Origin: Saccopteryx bilineata
Taxonomy: Eukaryota > Chordata > Mammalia > Chiroptera > Emballonuridae
Reading direction: 5' to 3'
Length of the DNA stretch: 64,000 nucleotides
NCBI RefSeq assembly: GCF_036850765.1
Contig: NC_089493.1
Span: 165,971,640-166,035,639 of the forward strand
Numbering within the stretch: the first letter of the stretch is position 1; the number at the start of each line of letters is the position of its first letter. This document shows, in pieces, positions 47,401-57,711 of the stretch. The notes beneath the pieces were generated by a model that did not search any database, had not been told where the DNA came from, and saw nothing but the letters and a program-made list of their open reading frames with translations. Both the position numbers and the translations under genes were made by a program.

Positions 47401-50400
47401 AGGATGATTCTTGGTTTCTGACTTTAGTAATGGGATGGTGGAACTACTACAGAAAAAGTGAAGACTAAAGAAGAAAAATCAAGAATTTACTCTTAGGCAT
47501 CACCACCTACATGGGTAATTCATATAATTTGGCTTGGGTTGTTGACCTCCTCACCTCCAGTGATGGTTTTATCCACCCTGGCTCCGCCTCTCATTCCCCT
47601 CTGCTGAGTTCTTAACACTGAAGCATCTACAAAACCTGGCCAACCTCTTACCCTTCCAGCTCAGCTAGTCAGATTTAACCATGCGTTCAAATCACACCCT
47701 TATAAACACTCTTACCTCACTTATCCCCTCCCATTGTCCCACTTAGGTAAACCCAACTCATCTGCACTTGTTGGGAGGAAAAATAAAACCGCTCTGAGTT
47801 ACACTTTAAATCCATGGCTAGATTTTAAAAAGCACCAACGCTGCTTGGGAATCCTACACTTTGCCTCATTTTTCTACTCTTAGGAACAACTATTTTCACA
47901 TCTCCTCTAAACTTTCTACCCCCCTCCATTCTCTACCTTTCCCTGCTGTCTCTCTACTTCTGGCCCTGCCTTATATTTCACTGAAAAAGCAGAAGTCATT
48001 AAACAGGAACTTTACATTCTCACCACCAGTGACCACTTTCCTCCTAATTCAAAGGATGAAAGCTCTCAGCCCCTATCTCATCAGCTGAACTCTGAACATT
48101 CTTGCATTCTCTAAGCTTCCATCCTGCAAATATCCCCTTTCTCCTTCACAATCAGTTCTCCCACTCTACTGAACCATCCCATCTGCATACAAACCCACTC
48201 TAGTGCAGGGGTAGTCAACCTTTATATACCTACTGCCCACTTTTGTATCTCTGTTAGTAGTAAAATTTTCAAGCCGCCCACCGGTTCCACAGTAATGGTG
48301 ATTTATAAAGTAGTGAAGTAACTTTACTTTATAAAATTTATAAAGCAGAGTTACAGCAAGTTAAAGCATATAATAATTACTTACCAGGTACTTTATGTCG
48401 GATTTTTGCTAAGTTTGGCAGAATAAATCTTTATAAAACAGCTTACTAAATCTTTTTATTTATACTTTGGTTGCTCCACTACCGCCCGCCATGAAAGCTG
48501 GAATGCCCACTAGTGGGCGGTAGGGACCAGGTTGACTACCACTGCTCTAGTGTAACTTTTTTTTTTTTTTTTCATTTTTCTGAAGCTGGAAACAGGGAGA
48601 GACAGTCAGACAGACTCCCGCATGCCCCCGACCGGGATCCACCCGGCACGCCCACCAGGGGCGACGCTCTGCCCACCAGGGGGCGATGCTCTGCCCCTCC
48701 AGGGTGTCGCTCTGCCAAGACCAGAGCCACTCTAGCGCCTGGGGCAGAGGCCAAGGAGCCATCCCCAGCGCCCGGGCCATCTTTGCTCCAATGGAGCCTT
48801 GGCTGCGGAAGGGGAAGAGAGAGACAGAGAGGGAAAGCGCGGCGGAGGGGTGGAGAAGCAAATGGGCGCTTCTCCTGTGTGCCCTGGCTGGGAATCAAAC
48901 CCGGGTCCTCCGCACGCTAGGCCGACGCTCTACCGCTGAGCCAACCGGCCAGGGCTAGTGTAACTATTTTAAAAGCAAAAACCCTCCCTTACTTCACAGT
49001 CCATCTTCAGATAGCCCACCCCCTTTTTCATCTCTGCTTCACAGCAGAATTTCCTGAATGAGCGGCCTTTAGTTCTCTTTACATATTCTCTCCTCAGCCC
49101 ATTCCAGCTGAGTTTTTGCTCTCATCACTCCACAGACTGCTCTTGAGGTCATGAGTGATCACTGTATGTCAAAACTAGCGTTCCCTTTTTTCTTACTTTA
49201 CCTCTCACCATTCATCATACCTGAGTCAAGGTTTTACTCTTTCCCAGAGTAAACTTATACTTGCTTCTTTCATTATTCCTCAGTCTCCTTTGCTAATTCC
49301 TTCTCAACTGAACCCTGAAATGCAAATTACATTGATTCTTCTTTCCCTCATATACTCATTCCTACTGACTTTCTCCATAACATGTCCCATATCCATCTAG
49401 TTCCTACCACCTCATACTCCCACTCTTGTCCAAACCATCATCATTAAATCTTGTCTGTTACAATAACCTCTTTTTTATTTTTTAAAGTGAGAGGAGGGGA
49501 GATAGACTCCTGCATTTGCCCTTACTGGGATCTACTCAGCAACCACCATCTGGGGCCGATGCTCAAATCAACTGAGCTATCCTCATGCCCAATGGCCGGG
49601 GCTGATGCTCAAACCAATCAATCCACTCAATGGCTTCTGGAGGGCGAGGGGAAGAGTAGATGGTTGCTTCTTGCTTCTCGTGTGCTCTGACAGGATTGAA
49701 CTGGGATGTCTGCATGCTGCACGCATGCTGGGCTCAATGGATGCTCTACCCACTGAGCAAAGCGGCCTGGGCCCATAACAGCCTCTCAATTTTCCACTTC
49801 TTTCCTAAATCTTACATCAGATACAGCAATTTTTTTAAAAATGTGAATCAGCCAATGTTTCTCAGTCTGGGAAGATTTTACCCCCAGGGCAAATGTCTTA
49901 AGACAACTTTAGTTATCATATAGATCAGCACTTACTGGCATCTAGTGGGTCCAGGCCAGGGATGCTGCAAACATCCTGCACTGTTCAGGACATTCCCTCA
50001 CCAAAAAATATTATATGGCCCAAAATGTCAACAGTCACAAGGTTAAGAAATCCTCGCTTCCATTGTTCCTCTGCAGTGCTATGGTGTGGGGAACAGGTTG
50101 AAAGAGCTGATTCTGAGCTGCTTTCCCAGGCCACAGCCCTACCTATTGGCACGGGAAAAGAAAGACAGCCCTCCACTTTAAACTTTCCAATGGCTTCCAA
50201 CTTTACACAAATTAAAGTACAAACTTATCTGGCTTACAAAACTTATATGATCTGATCCCTGCTTGCTTGTGCTCTAGCCACTAGGTATTCCTTCAGTCTT
50301 CTGAATTTGTCAAACTTATTTCCCAGGCTTTCGCCCTAGCTGTTTCCAATGCCTGGAATGCTCTGGCACCTGATCTTTGTGTAAATAGCTTTTAATTATC

Positions 50401-51224
50401 ATTCAGATTTCAGTGTGAATGTCAGCCCCTCACACACCTTAGTTATGTGGTCATTCTCACATCACTGTTTCATTTCTCTGCAGAGCCCTTATTACTATGT
50501 CATTTGTGTATTTCCAAAGCTCCAGTGTCTGGCTCTTCAGTCGATGATAATAAATGAATGAAGGAGTAGCACGTTAAGTCTGAGATGCTTATTATACAGT
50601 CAAGTGGAGATGTAGAACAGACAAATGGATATACCACTATGGAGTTCTGGGAAGAGATCTAGGTTGGAAATAAAATGAGAACAATTTGAGAGTAAAAACG
50701 AAATTCAAACCATTAAGTCTGGATGAGATCACCTTGGATGAAAGCATAGAGAGATTGCTTTGAAACCAACGTACCATTTATTGACCTGGGAAGTGGAGAA
50801 GGGGCTCAGAAAAGGACCTGCCTGAGGCCCTTTCTACGGCTCCAACCTCTCAAGGAATAGGCAGAATAGCACAAAGGACCCTCGGGACAGGTTCATCCCT
50901 GTCACCGCCCGTTCTCGGCTGGCCTCCGCGCCCAGAGTTCCCACGCACCTCTGGGGGCTCCATCCTGGGGAGCGGCGACCCTCTTGGTCAGCTGGGTGCG
51001 CTTGGATCCGCCGGCCTGGGTCTGCAGCCCGTAGGAGAACTGAGGCGGGTCGTTCCAGCCGCGCTCCTTGTTGCCTGCGGAGGATAGTGCAAGTGTGACG
51101 CGAGCCCATGGGAGCCGGAGGGTCCGCAGCCCGCGCCGTCACTGCCCCGCCCTGGGCAGAGAGGAGGGCCCAGCGACCCCTGCCCGCCATCAAGCTCACC
51201 CGGCTTAACGTACAGCTCCGCCAT
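44239..51224 (-). CDS. SRA1: SRA1: steroid receptor RNA activator protein (SRAP), 5 exons
   Basis: Bifunctional locus: its RNA is known as a coactivator scaffold for steroid receptors, and its mRNA encodes SRAP (established knowledge). Coding exons on the minus strand: 51200-51224, 50949-51074, 45409-45614, 44572-44680, 44239-44441; 222 residues, all phases consistent. It starts MAELYVKPG, has a Pro/Ser-rich N-terminal half (MGPPPSSSK), and ends in a helical C-terminal domain ([19 protein letters not shown] to [16 protein letters not shown]). The human protein can start 12 codons upstream; here that codon is GTG (51258-51260), so I chose the internal ATG. Intron 2 is 5.3 kb and packed with SINEs. 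Confidence 0.95.
44572..44680 (-). CDS. SRA1: SRA1 exon 4
   Basis: Encodes [18 protein letters not shown] to KKRMALLVQ; acceptor CTCTTAG, donor GTATGG, ends in phase 1. Confidence 0.93.
45409..45614 (-). CDS. SRA1: SRA1 exon 3
   Basis: Encodes the Pro-rich linker and [20 protein letters not shown]; acceptor CTTTTCAG, donor GTAAGC, ends in phase 0. Confidence 0.94.
45743..46120 (+). repeat. SINE type A in SRA1 intron 2
   Basis: Target repeat close to AATTGTATAT. The CTCF-like core is mutated to CGCCCCCTAGTGG. Confidence 0.85.
46139..46488 (+). repeat. SINE type B with internal 60-bp tandem duplication
   Basis: Units 46251-46310 and 46311-46370 are identical. The rest is a diverged type B copy. 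Confidence 0.8.
46730..47040 (+). repeat. MIR split by a type C SINE
   Basis: MIR phrase (tgacatttgtcaaattactt, ttcctcttctataaaacag) up to 46800, continuing after 46993. Confidence 0.6.
46801..46992 (+). repeat. SINE type C (Rhin-1-like)
   Basis: Target duplication AACAGGGATATT on both sides. Confidence 0.9.
46994..48197. other. SRA1 intron 2, unrecognised part
   Basis: No exon or clear repeat seen after the MIR end at about 47,040. Confidence 0.45.
48206..48544 (+). mobile_element. hAT-type MITE, family 1
   Basis: CAGGGGTAGTCAACC to GGTTGACTACCACTG with perfect 8-bp duplication CTCTAGTG (48198-48205, 48545-48552). Confidence 0.9.
48557..48954 (-). repeat. SINE type A with CTCF-like core, at the edge of the MITE
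   Basis: Target duplication CTAGTGTAAC (48547-48556, 48955-48964), overlapping the MITE's own duplication, so the SINE came later. CCACCAGGGGGCG at 48673-48685. Confidence 0.9.
49474..49773 (-). repeat. Old SINE, type A-like
   Basis: Reversed and strongly diverged, with the B-box side near 49690 and the 5' end at 49773. Confidence 0.65.
50185..50545 (+). repeat. L2 fragment
   Basis: L2-like phrases (tttccaatgcctggaatgct, attcagatttcagtgtgaat). Confidence 0.6.
50949..51074 (-). CDS. SRA1: SRA1 exon 2
   Basis: Encodes [20 protein letters not shown] to [12 protein letters not shown]; acceptor CTCCGCAG, donor GTGCGT. Confidence 0.94.
51200..51224 (-). CDS. SRA1: SRA1 exon 1 (coding part)
   Basis: 25 nt, MAELYVKP plus one base; donor GTGAGC. 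The start has a purine at -3 (GTGGCGATGG), a good context. Confidence 0.9.
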
Positions 51225-51569
51225 CGCCACTTCCGCACAGCCAACGCGGCAACACGTCACTTCCGGGGCGGCCGCACGCCCTAGCCGTGGTCCTTGTTTA
51301 ACTACGGGTCAGAAACCTTCGAGGGCTGCTGCGGGGACCTGGCACCCTCTCTAAGGGACGGGCCTTGATCACAAGGCATCAAATGGAGCTGTCTTCCAGG
51401 ATTCCAGGAGGCCGCAGCCTAGCAGCCCTAGTACCCTCAATCTCTCCTCGTCTCTGTTGCGCCCAGGAGCAAGCTGGAACCACCAGAAGCTCCTCTCCTG
51501 CACGCACGTGCACCTTTGTGTCCCAGCCTGGTAGAATTCTAGAACCTCACCTCTGACCACTGCCTCTTC

Positions 51570-51780
51570 ATGTCTACTCTCTAGGCTTGATTACTAGTAC
51601 AAAAACCCTCTAAGATTTCTTAGTTGTACTATGTACTATTTCCTATCTTGACTCTTGCTCCTTTCCTTTTTTGATGGTCTCAGAAAGTAGAAACCCTATT
51701 TTATTACGTCCCCGACGCCTAGCTTAGTGCCTGCCACAGGGAAAACCTTAGAAAATATATTTATTGAATGAATGAAGTCA
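51570..51780 (+). repeat. L2 3'-end fragment
   Basis: Typical end (cttagtgcctgccacaggga then tttattgaatgaatgaa). Confidence 0.6.
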
Positions 51781-51926
51781 GATTTCCATCACACCCATGC
51801 TCTCATGTGACTGCAGACAGCCACTAACACCAAGCACAGACACAGCCATTCACATCACACAGGTTAACGCCCCCAACCCTGTCCCAGGTCCAATATACTC
51901 ACATCCAGTGAGGTCACTGAGGGATT

Positions 51927-51932
51927 TTTATT
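51927..51932 (-). terminator. APBB3: APBB3 polyadenylation signal
   Basis: Plus-strand TTTATT, AATAAA on the minus strand, about 300 bp beyond the APBB3 stop. Confidence 0.6.
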
Positions 51933-52225
51933 CATAGTGATTTTGCTATAAAGTGTTGCTGAGGTAGAGCCAATTGTCCAGGGCCGGACAGGGGCAAGGA
52001 ACATAGGGACCCAGGGAAAGCAGAGCCAGGGTCCTAGGTTGTGGTGCAGGGCTTCTCAGTCATCCATATAAACAATTCATAAATTGGCAATAAATAGAGG
52101 GTGTGCAAGGTCAAAGAGACAGGCAGAGAAGGCTGCAAAGGGTGAGAGGCAGGCCCCTGGGGAATTAAAGGATACAGAGTAGGGCATGGACTCAGAGCCT
52201 CCTTCCCCAGTCCTCCCAGATCAAT

Positions 52226-52462
52226 CTAGGGCATATGGAGCAGAGAGGGTTTCAGCCTGAAGGCATCAAGAAAAGAGAAGATGCCCCGCTTTCGAGGAGC
52301 TGCCCCTGCACCCCCAACCCCTCCTTTGAGCAGGGGGAGAGGGAGGGAACCTCCTGGGGAGTCCATGGAGCTGGTCCGCTTGAGCCGCAGGCGGGCACGG
52401 GCCTGGGCACCCCAGGCCTTGCCTCGAGCTGCAGAGGCCACAAGACACTTCTGGTACTGAAC
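52226..52462 (-). CDS. APBB3: APBB3 terminal coding exon
   Basis: Encodes [17 protein letters not shown], the basic tail [17 protein letters not shown], and [17 protein letters not shown], then TAG. Confidence 0.94.
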   Translation of the reverse strand, partial: VQYQKCLVASAARGKAWGAQARARLRLKRTSSMDSPGGSLPLPLLKGGVGGAGAAPRKRGIFSFLDAFRLKPSLLHMP

Positions 52463-55400
52463 CTAGGGAGAAGGGGTATGTGAGGATCCAGCTCCCTTCT
52501 GCCTCATACTCCCTGAGCTTCTGCAGGACATGGGGACCAACCAAGTCTCGTGAGGCTTGTAGTCCAGCACATCTGGAACTCCAGAAGCATTCCCAGGTAG
52601 CTCAAGAACAAAAACGTAAACCCTGACACTTATTAAGCATTTAAATTAAGGACACTGTGCTAAATGCTTTGTATCATGTGACAATCCAGTTATTTTTCAG
52701 GTGTTACTATCCCCATTTAACAAATGAAGTTGAGATTTAGAGAAAATATATGACTTGCCCAGGGTCACCTTGCTAGAAAATGGTACAATTGGGATTCAAA
52801 CCTAGTTCTGACAGCAGTCTGAGCTCTTAACCATACCTTACCACTGCACTGACTCTCCTCCATCTCTTACTGGAGTGGACTGGCCCCTAGCAAAGTGGAT
52901 TCCCTAGTCAAGGGGAGGGTCTTCAACTCAAACTCCATAACCAATGCAGTTGCCCCAATCTTCTCTCATTTGAACTCAGCAGGGTTCTCCATGGGCTTCC
53001 TACTTCTTGTGTCTTACATATCTTTTACCTACACTATAGCTTGAGTGGTCTTCCTAATCCACAAACCAGACTTCATTGTCCTGCTCAAAACATTTTAATG
53101 ACTCAGAGTGCCTCAAGATAAAATAAATTCATCACCCTGACCTATAATGACCTGATTTCTGCCATTGTTTCTGCCCCCGTCTCTCACTCCACCCCCCCAG
53201 CACTCCAGATACACTAGACTCTTTCAGTAACCCACTAACATCTTTCTGAATTCCCAGTGTCAAGTAGCCTGCTGGGTACCCTTCAGGCACTGATATTTGT
53301 TGAGTGAATGAATAAACTGAAGAAGGAGAGCATTCCACATTCAGATACCCACAGATACCAGGAAATAACCTAAATGAGACAAAAAGGAAAGACAATGCTC
53401 ACTCTACAGGGCACAGTCCCTCCATAATTGCAGCTGAATATTGAAACTTATGCATGTGGACCCAGTGTCAGAGCTTTTGATATTTTAAGAAAAACAGGAG
53501 TAACAATTATTGTGTGAAGTGTCCTGGCCTTTAAATATTGGCAACTCATTAAAACTTACTAAAAACAGCCTGACCAGGTGGTGGCACAGTGGATAGAGCG
53601 TCGGACTGGGATGCAGAGGACCCGGGTTCAAGACCCCGAGGTCGCCAGCTTGAGCGCGGGCTCATCTGGTTTGAGCAAAAAGCCCACCAGCTTGAACCCA
53701 AGATCAGTGGCTCCAGCAAAGGGTTACTCAGTCTGCTGAAGGCCCACAGTCAAGGCACATACGAGAAAGCCATCAATGAACAACTAAGGTGTTGCAACGT
53801 GCAATGAAAAACTAATGATTGATGCTTCTCATCTCTCTCCGTTCCTGTCTGTCTATCCCTCTCTCTGACTCACTCTCTGTCTCTGTAAAAAATAAATAAA
53901 ATTAAAAAAAAAACTTACTAAAAACAGCATGAGGGTCAAATAAAACACTATGAATCATAGTCAGCCCTGGTAACACCGGTTTTTGATTTCTAGAGAGACT
54001 GCCAATCCTGAGCCCCAGTCACTGTACAAAGCAGCTATAAGGCAAACCCACCCACTATCCCACCCCTAACTCACCATACAAGCAGCCTGCACAGCTTCGG
54101 AGAGTCCCCCTGCGTGGGGCTGGCACCAAAAGGCCGCACACTGGAAGCTCTGACGGCCCAGGTCAGCAATGAGGCCAAAGGTGTGTGGGTCGCGGCCAAC
54201 ACCAATAAACGTCACAAGGCGCACAGGGCACTGCCACAGTGGCTCCTCCTCTGCATCAGCCTCTGCCTGCCCACACCAGGCCTCGTCACTAGAGGGTCAG
54301 GCACAGGCTGGACCCACTGAGTTCTTCCGGCAGCAAGCAATGACCCTAGCACCCCTGTCCACCCCCTCCACAGCTCCCAACTTCACCTTCTGGTACCTGA
54401 ATGGGACATGCAGTCATGAGAGAATCAGACACACTAAGCATGGCGGGGATCCAGGCATCCCGGTTTCCCCGGGTGGTGAGGATACCAATGGCTTCGTTCA
54501 GCACATCCATTCCTGGGGGGAAATGCCCACCATGATGTCTCTCGGACATAAGGAAGGAAAGAATCTGCAGGGAGTGTCTAGGCCCCTCTCACTGACTTGG
54601 AATTCAGAGAGATGAGAAAAGAATACCTGGGGTTGGGCTTAGAGTTCAGAGCTGGGAAGGATGGTACATCCCAGGCTGCACAGGGACATGAAAGCATGCT
54701 GAGGATAGAGGTAGGTCCTACTTTAACCTCTTCCCCTGCCTTATGCAGCCCACCACCCACTCCAGCCCACTCAGTCCTCACCCATGGCTTTGGTGACTGG
54801 CAGGGTCCCCACGTACAGTGCCTCGTACTTCTGAGCAGCCTGGCTCACTGCATCCAGCAGTTCCACTGAAATGTACATAGCACGTTGGCCTGAGTACTCT
54901 CAACACAACCCCTTTCCCCACCCTTCTGAGTTGGAGCTAGCAGAAGACAGAAGAAAAGACCATGGACATGCCTCTAATTCAGGACTTGGGAGTCCTAAAA
55001 CTAGGACTCCTCAGAAGTCCCAGATCTCTAGGGAAGTACTAAGTAACCAGGACCCCCTCCCCATCCTTCACTAAAATAGCCTGTTGCTGCAATGCAGGAC
55101 CTCCCTCCCCATACCTTGCCTTGGCAGATCTTCGGGGGAGATGGGGTCTAGGGAACAGCAGGAGGAATCGCCACTGACCCCTACTCGCTCTGACAAGATC
55201 TGAAACACAATGCAGCTAGCTTGAGGCCCAGAGAGAGGGAAACTGAGGAAAAGGAGGCAACACCACCCCACCCCAACCACCCTGGCATCTTCAGACCCAG
55301 CCCCACTCACATTCTCCACTCCACTCCTGGTCCTTACCTGGGCACAGAGTCCATGTAGGGCACTGGCAATGGCCTTGGCAGGGACGTCACAGCAAAACAC

Positions 55401-57711
55401 ATGACACTTGAGCATACAGCTGTCTTTGTCACCCGCCACAAAGGCGAAGTCCCTAGCAGGTCAGAGATGGGGCTTGGGCAGAGGCTGGGTAGGGGCAGGA
55501 GCCTGTAGTGCCTACAGGAGGCTAGAAAGTCAGGTGAGGGAAATGGAAAGGAGGGACAGGGAGGTCAGGGCTGGGCTCAAGGCACCTGGCAGTCACTCAC
55601 CTGTCACTGTTCCGGAAGCATGTGGGAGCACAGGAGAGAATCAGCTCAGCCTCTCAGGCTCTCCCCCATCTGTCCCTGCTGAGCTGGGCCCACCCTCCCC
55701 AACCAGGGCTGCACCAGGCAGGGGAGGCAGAGCTGGGGTCCATGTCAGAGGATCTGTGTCCAGAGGGTTCAAGTACAAGGGATCAGCATCACTGGGGAGC
55801 ACAGCTTGCAAAGGGGAGTGGGGGGGTGGGAGGAGCAACTTTCACTTGGGGGGATGTTGGGGTCCTCACCGGCCCTTGGAGCTGCCCACACCCCATACAC
55901 GGATGTGCACCAGAGGCTGGCAGTGGATCAAACTATGATCCAAGGGATTCACCAAGCTCATGGCATCCTTCTTCAGGATCATTAGCATGTTCTGGCCCTG
56001 CCAAGGACAGAGGGCAGCCCAGAGCTCAGATGAAGGTGGTTGCCATGGAGAACAGGCAATTCAGATACAGCTACTTCCGCTGGATCCTGGGATGAACTCC
56101 TTGAAGGGCTGGCCAGCTCACCTCGCCCCAGGCACCATCTTGGTGCTGGCTCCGGCTGCGGGTCTGGGCCAGCTGCTGGATGCAGTTATTAACTGCAATA
56201 CTGCTCTTGCCTGGAACCAGGTCCTCTTCTGGTACCTCTACCCAGCCCAGAGAGCGGACTGCAAAGCACTGACAGGTTGGGAGAAAGGGCAAAAGGGCCC
56301 CAAGTGAGTACAGGTGGAGTAGAATAGGGGATACCACAGGCTCCACACATATAAAACCTCTGATAACCCCTCACTTCATCCCTGAATCCCTGATCATCTC
56401 TGCTCAGCCCAATCCCACCACCGACCTTTCCCTTCAGACCCTCCCAAAGCTGTGGGCTGACCCTCAGGCCCAAGTCACTACCTTAGCTCCTGGTTCCATG
56501 CTCTGGATGTAGGATTCCTCACCATACCAAAACAGAGAGTTGCTGAAACAGAGTAGAGCTGTTAAGGGACCACACTTCCTACAGAAGGGACACTGGTGAG
56601 GCACAGGCTACTGGATAGGCAAAAGATGTGAGATAAGACCCAGAATATAGTGTTCCAAATATAAACCAGAGTAGGACAAAACCCAGGACATATTAAATAA
56701 AGTGTGTGACTTAGAATCTGAGGAAAATTTCAGAACACAGGATACAGAATTCAAAATGTGGACAAGAGCCCGAATCAGGACGAGACCCTAGAACACAGAA
56801 TGGGAGCCCCCATGGACAGAGCCCAGGACACTGGCCAAGGTTCTAGAGACCATGGTATGTCAGGGCCCAGAATATGAAAAAGAACATGTGGTGAAAGACA
56901 GAGCTAGAAACAAGGACAAAACTCAAAATACTGACAGTCAAGAACATGGATAGAGCCCAAAACATGGGCCAGAGTCTAGAACCTGGGCTGAAAAACAGAC
57001 TGGATCCAGCTGCATCTCTGACTGCCATAGAACCCCAAGCCTTTCATTTGGCCTGGCCTATCTCTGTTACCTCCGGTCCAGTGAGCTCTCCAGGCTGGAG
57101 AAGGATCTCCCCTTGGGGGGCCGGAGTCCCCAAATCCTTTCCGTCCTCTGCAGAGAGGGGACTAGGTCAGTGTAGCAGCAGGCTAGTTCCACAAAAGGGT
57201 TCAGGCCTCCTTCTCACACTCTACCTACCGTGCTTGGGTCCTCTGCATCTCCAGGCTCCCAGGTTGGGCGCTGCCACTGGGTACTACCGCTGGGTACGTG
57301 CCAATAGTAAGTACCTGCAGCATCGTGGATCTTCCTCCAGCCAGCGGGCAGGCCTGGCTCTCCCTCCAGAGTCTGGTCCCCCCACAAGTCATCTACAGAA
57401 ATACGGAATGCAGGAACGGAACCACAGGACTGGAGGACAATAGTTTGTGGGTTCAGAATAACACCTTGTCAACCCTTATGATGGGGTCCAAGCTCCCAAC
57501 CTTGGATATTGTTACAGTGAAAATATCAGGGTCATTTGTTCCCTGCTCCTCACCCCAGGACATAATCCCCTCCCTATCTTTGAGCCTTGGGAGAGCCCTT
57601 CGAGCTCCCCCGTCCGTCCCCTTTTAACTCCCGGTACTCCCATCGGGCCCCTCTGTGCACACCATCGCAGTTGACCAGAATTATGGCCAGCATGTAATCC
57701 TTGCCCAGCAT
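52226..57711 (-). CDS. APBB3: APBB3: amyloid-beta precursor-binding adaptor (FE65-like 2), 13 coding exons incl. a 6-nt microexon
   Basis: Cytosolic/nuclear adaptor of the FE65 family; its phosphotyrosine-interaction (PID/PTB) domains bind the cytoplasmic tails of APP family proteins (family knowledge). Exons 5' to 3': 57663-57711, 57229-57392, 57071-57147, 56482-56542, 56122-56268, 55870-55997, 55601-55606, 55338-55452, 55115-55199, 54782-54865, 54397-54512, 54075-54266, 52226-52462. The total is 486 residues, which equals the human length as I recall it. The WW domain is at about residues 31-63 (W35, W56, P59). PID1 runs from [17 protein letters not shown] to ALHGLCAQ, and PID2 from [18 protein letters not shown] to [11 protein letters not shown]. 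The C-terminus is a basic/Gly-rich tail ending KPSLLHMP. It lies head-to-head with SLC35A4. Confidence 0.96.
52620..52855 (+). repeat. MIR fragment in APBB3 last intron
   Basis: MIR core (gacttgcccagggtcacctt, ttgggattcaaacctagttc). Confidence 0.75.
53085..53325 (+). repeat. L2 fragment
   Basis: L2-like phrase (ctgacctataatgacctgat) ending near TTGAGTGAATGAATAAA. Confidence 0.5.
53568..53911 (+). repeat. SINE type B, young copy
   Basis: Long target duplication AACTTACTAAAAACA on both sides; intact boxes. Confidence 0.9.
54075..54266 (-). CDS. APBB3: APBB3 exon 11, PID2
   Basis: 64 codons from [20 protein letters not shown] to SEAVQAACM; acceptor GTGGGCAG, donor GTGAGT. Confidence 0.93.
54397..54512 (-). 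CDS. APBB3: APBB3 exon 10, PID2
   Basis: Encodes [20 protein letters not shown] to MTACPIQ; acceptor CCCCCCAG, donor GTACCA. Confidence 0.93.
54782..54865 (-). CDS. APBB3: APBB3 exon 9, start of PID2
   Basis: Encodes [19 protein letters not shown] to PVTKAM; acceptor CATTTCAG, donor GTGAGG. Confidence 0.93.
55115..55199 (-). CDS. APBB3: APBB3 exon 8, end of PID1 and linker
   Basis: Encodes [19 protein letters not shown] to PEDLPRQ; acceptor GTTTCAG, donor GTATGG, ends in phase 1. Confidence 0.93.
55338..55452 (-). CDS. APBB3: APBB3 exon 7, PID1
   Basis: Encodes [19 protein letters not shown] to [10 protein letters not shown]; acceptor CTGCTAG, donor GTAAGG. Confidence 0.94.
55601..55606 (-). 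CDS. APBB3: APBB3 6-nt microexon in PID1
   Basis: Minus-strand TGACAG flanked by acceptor GGAACAG and strong donor GTGAGT. It inserts two residues, turning GR-DFAF into GRDRDFAF, in frame with both neighbours. FE65 (APBB1) has a known neuron-regulated 6-nt exon at the equivalent PID1 site, which supports the call. Skipping it gives a 484-residue protein. Confidence 0.8.
55870..55997 (-). CDS. APBB3: APBB3 exon 6, PID1
   Basis: Encodes [18 protein letters not shown] to VWGVGSSKG and the first two bases of an Arg codon; donor GTGAGG. Confidence 0.94.
56122..56268 (-). CDS. APBB3: APBB3 exon 5, start of PID1
   Basis: 49 codons from [17 protein letters not shown] to HQDGAWGE; acceptor CTGTCAG, donor GTGAGC. 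Confidence 0.94.
56482..56542 (-). CDS. APBB3: APBB3 exon 4
   Basis: Encodes [20 protein letters not shown]; acceptor GTTTCAG, donor GTAGTG, ends in phase 0. Confidence 0.92.
57071..57147 (-). CDS. APBB3: APBB3 exon 3
   Basis: Encodes [20 protein letters not shown] to SSLDR; acceptor CTCTGCAG, donor GTAACA, ends in phase 2. Confidence 0.92.
57229..57392 (-). CDS. APBB3: APBB3 exon 2, WW domain
   Basis: Encodes [20 protein letters not shown] and STQWQRPTW; acceptor TTCTGTAG, donor GTAGGT. Confidence 0.94.
57663..57711 (-). CDS. APBB3: APBB3 exon 1 (coding part)
   Basis: Encodes [16 protein letters not shown] plus one base; donor GTGTGC. Confidence 0.92.

Larger units (their letters stand above)
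50890..51300 (-). promoter_or_regulatory. SRA1: SRA1 CpG-rich promoter and 5' exons
   Basis: CpG-dense block with ETS-like CTTCCG cores at 51230-51235 and 51261-51266 around the expected transcription start. Limits estimated by eye. Confidence 0.6.

Noticed and set aside
48513..48958. Overlapping open frames on both strands
   Set aside because: Again the body of a type A SINE; no conserved protein.
55408..56095. Plus-strand frames of 157-176 codons across APBB3
   Set aside because: Shadows of the GC-rich APBB3 exons and introns. The minus-strand exons explain the region fully.
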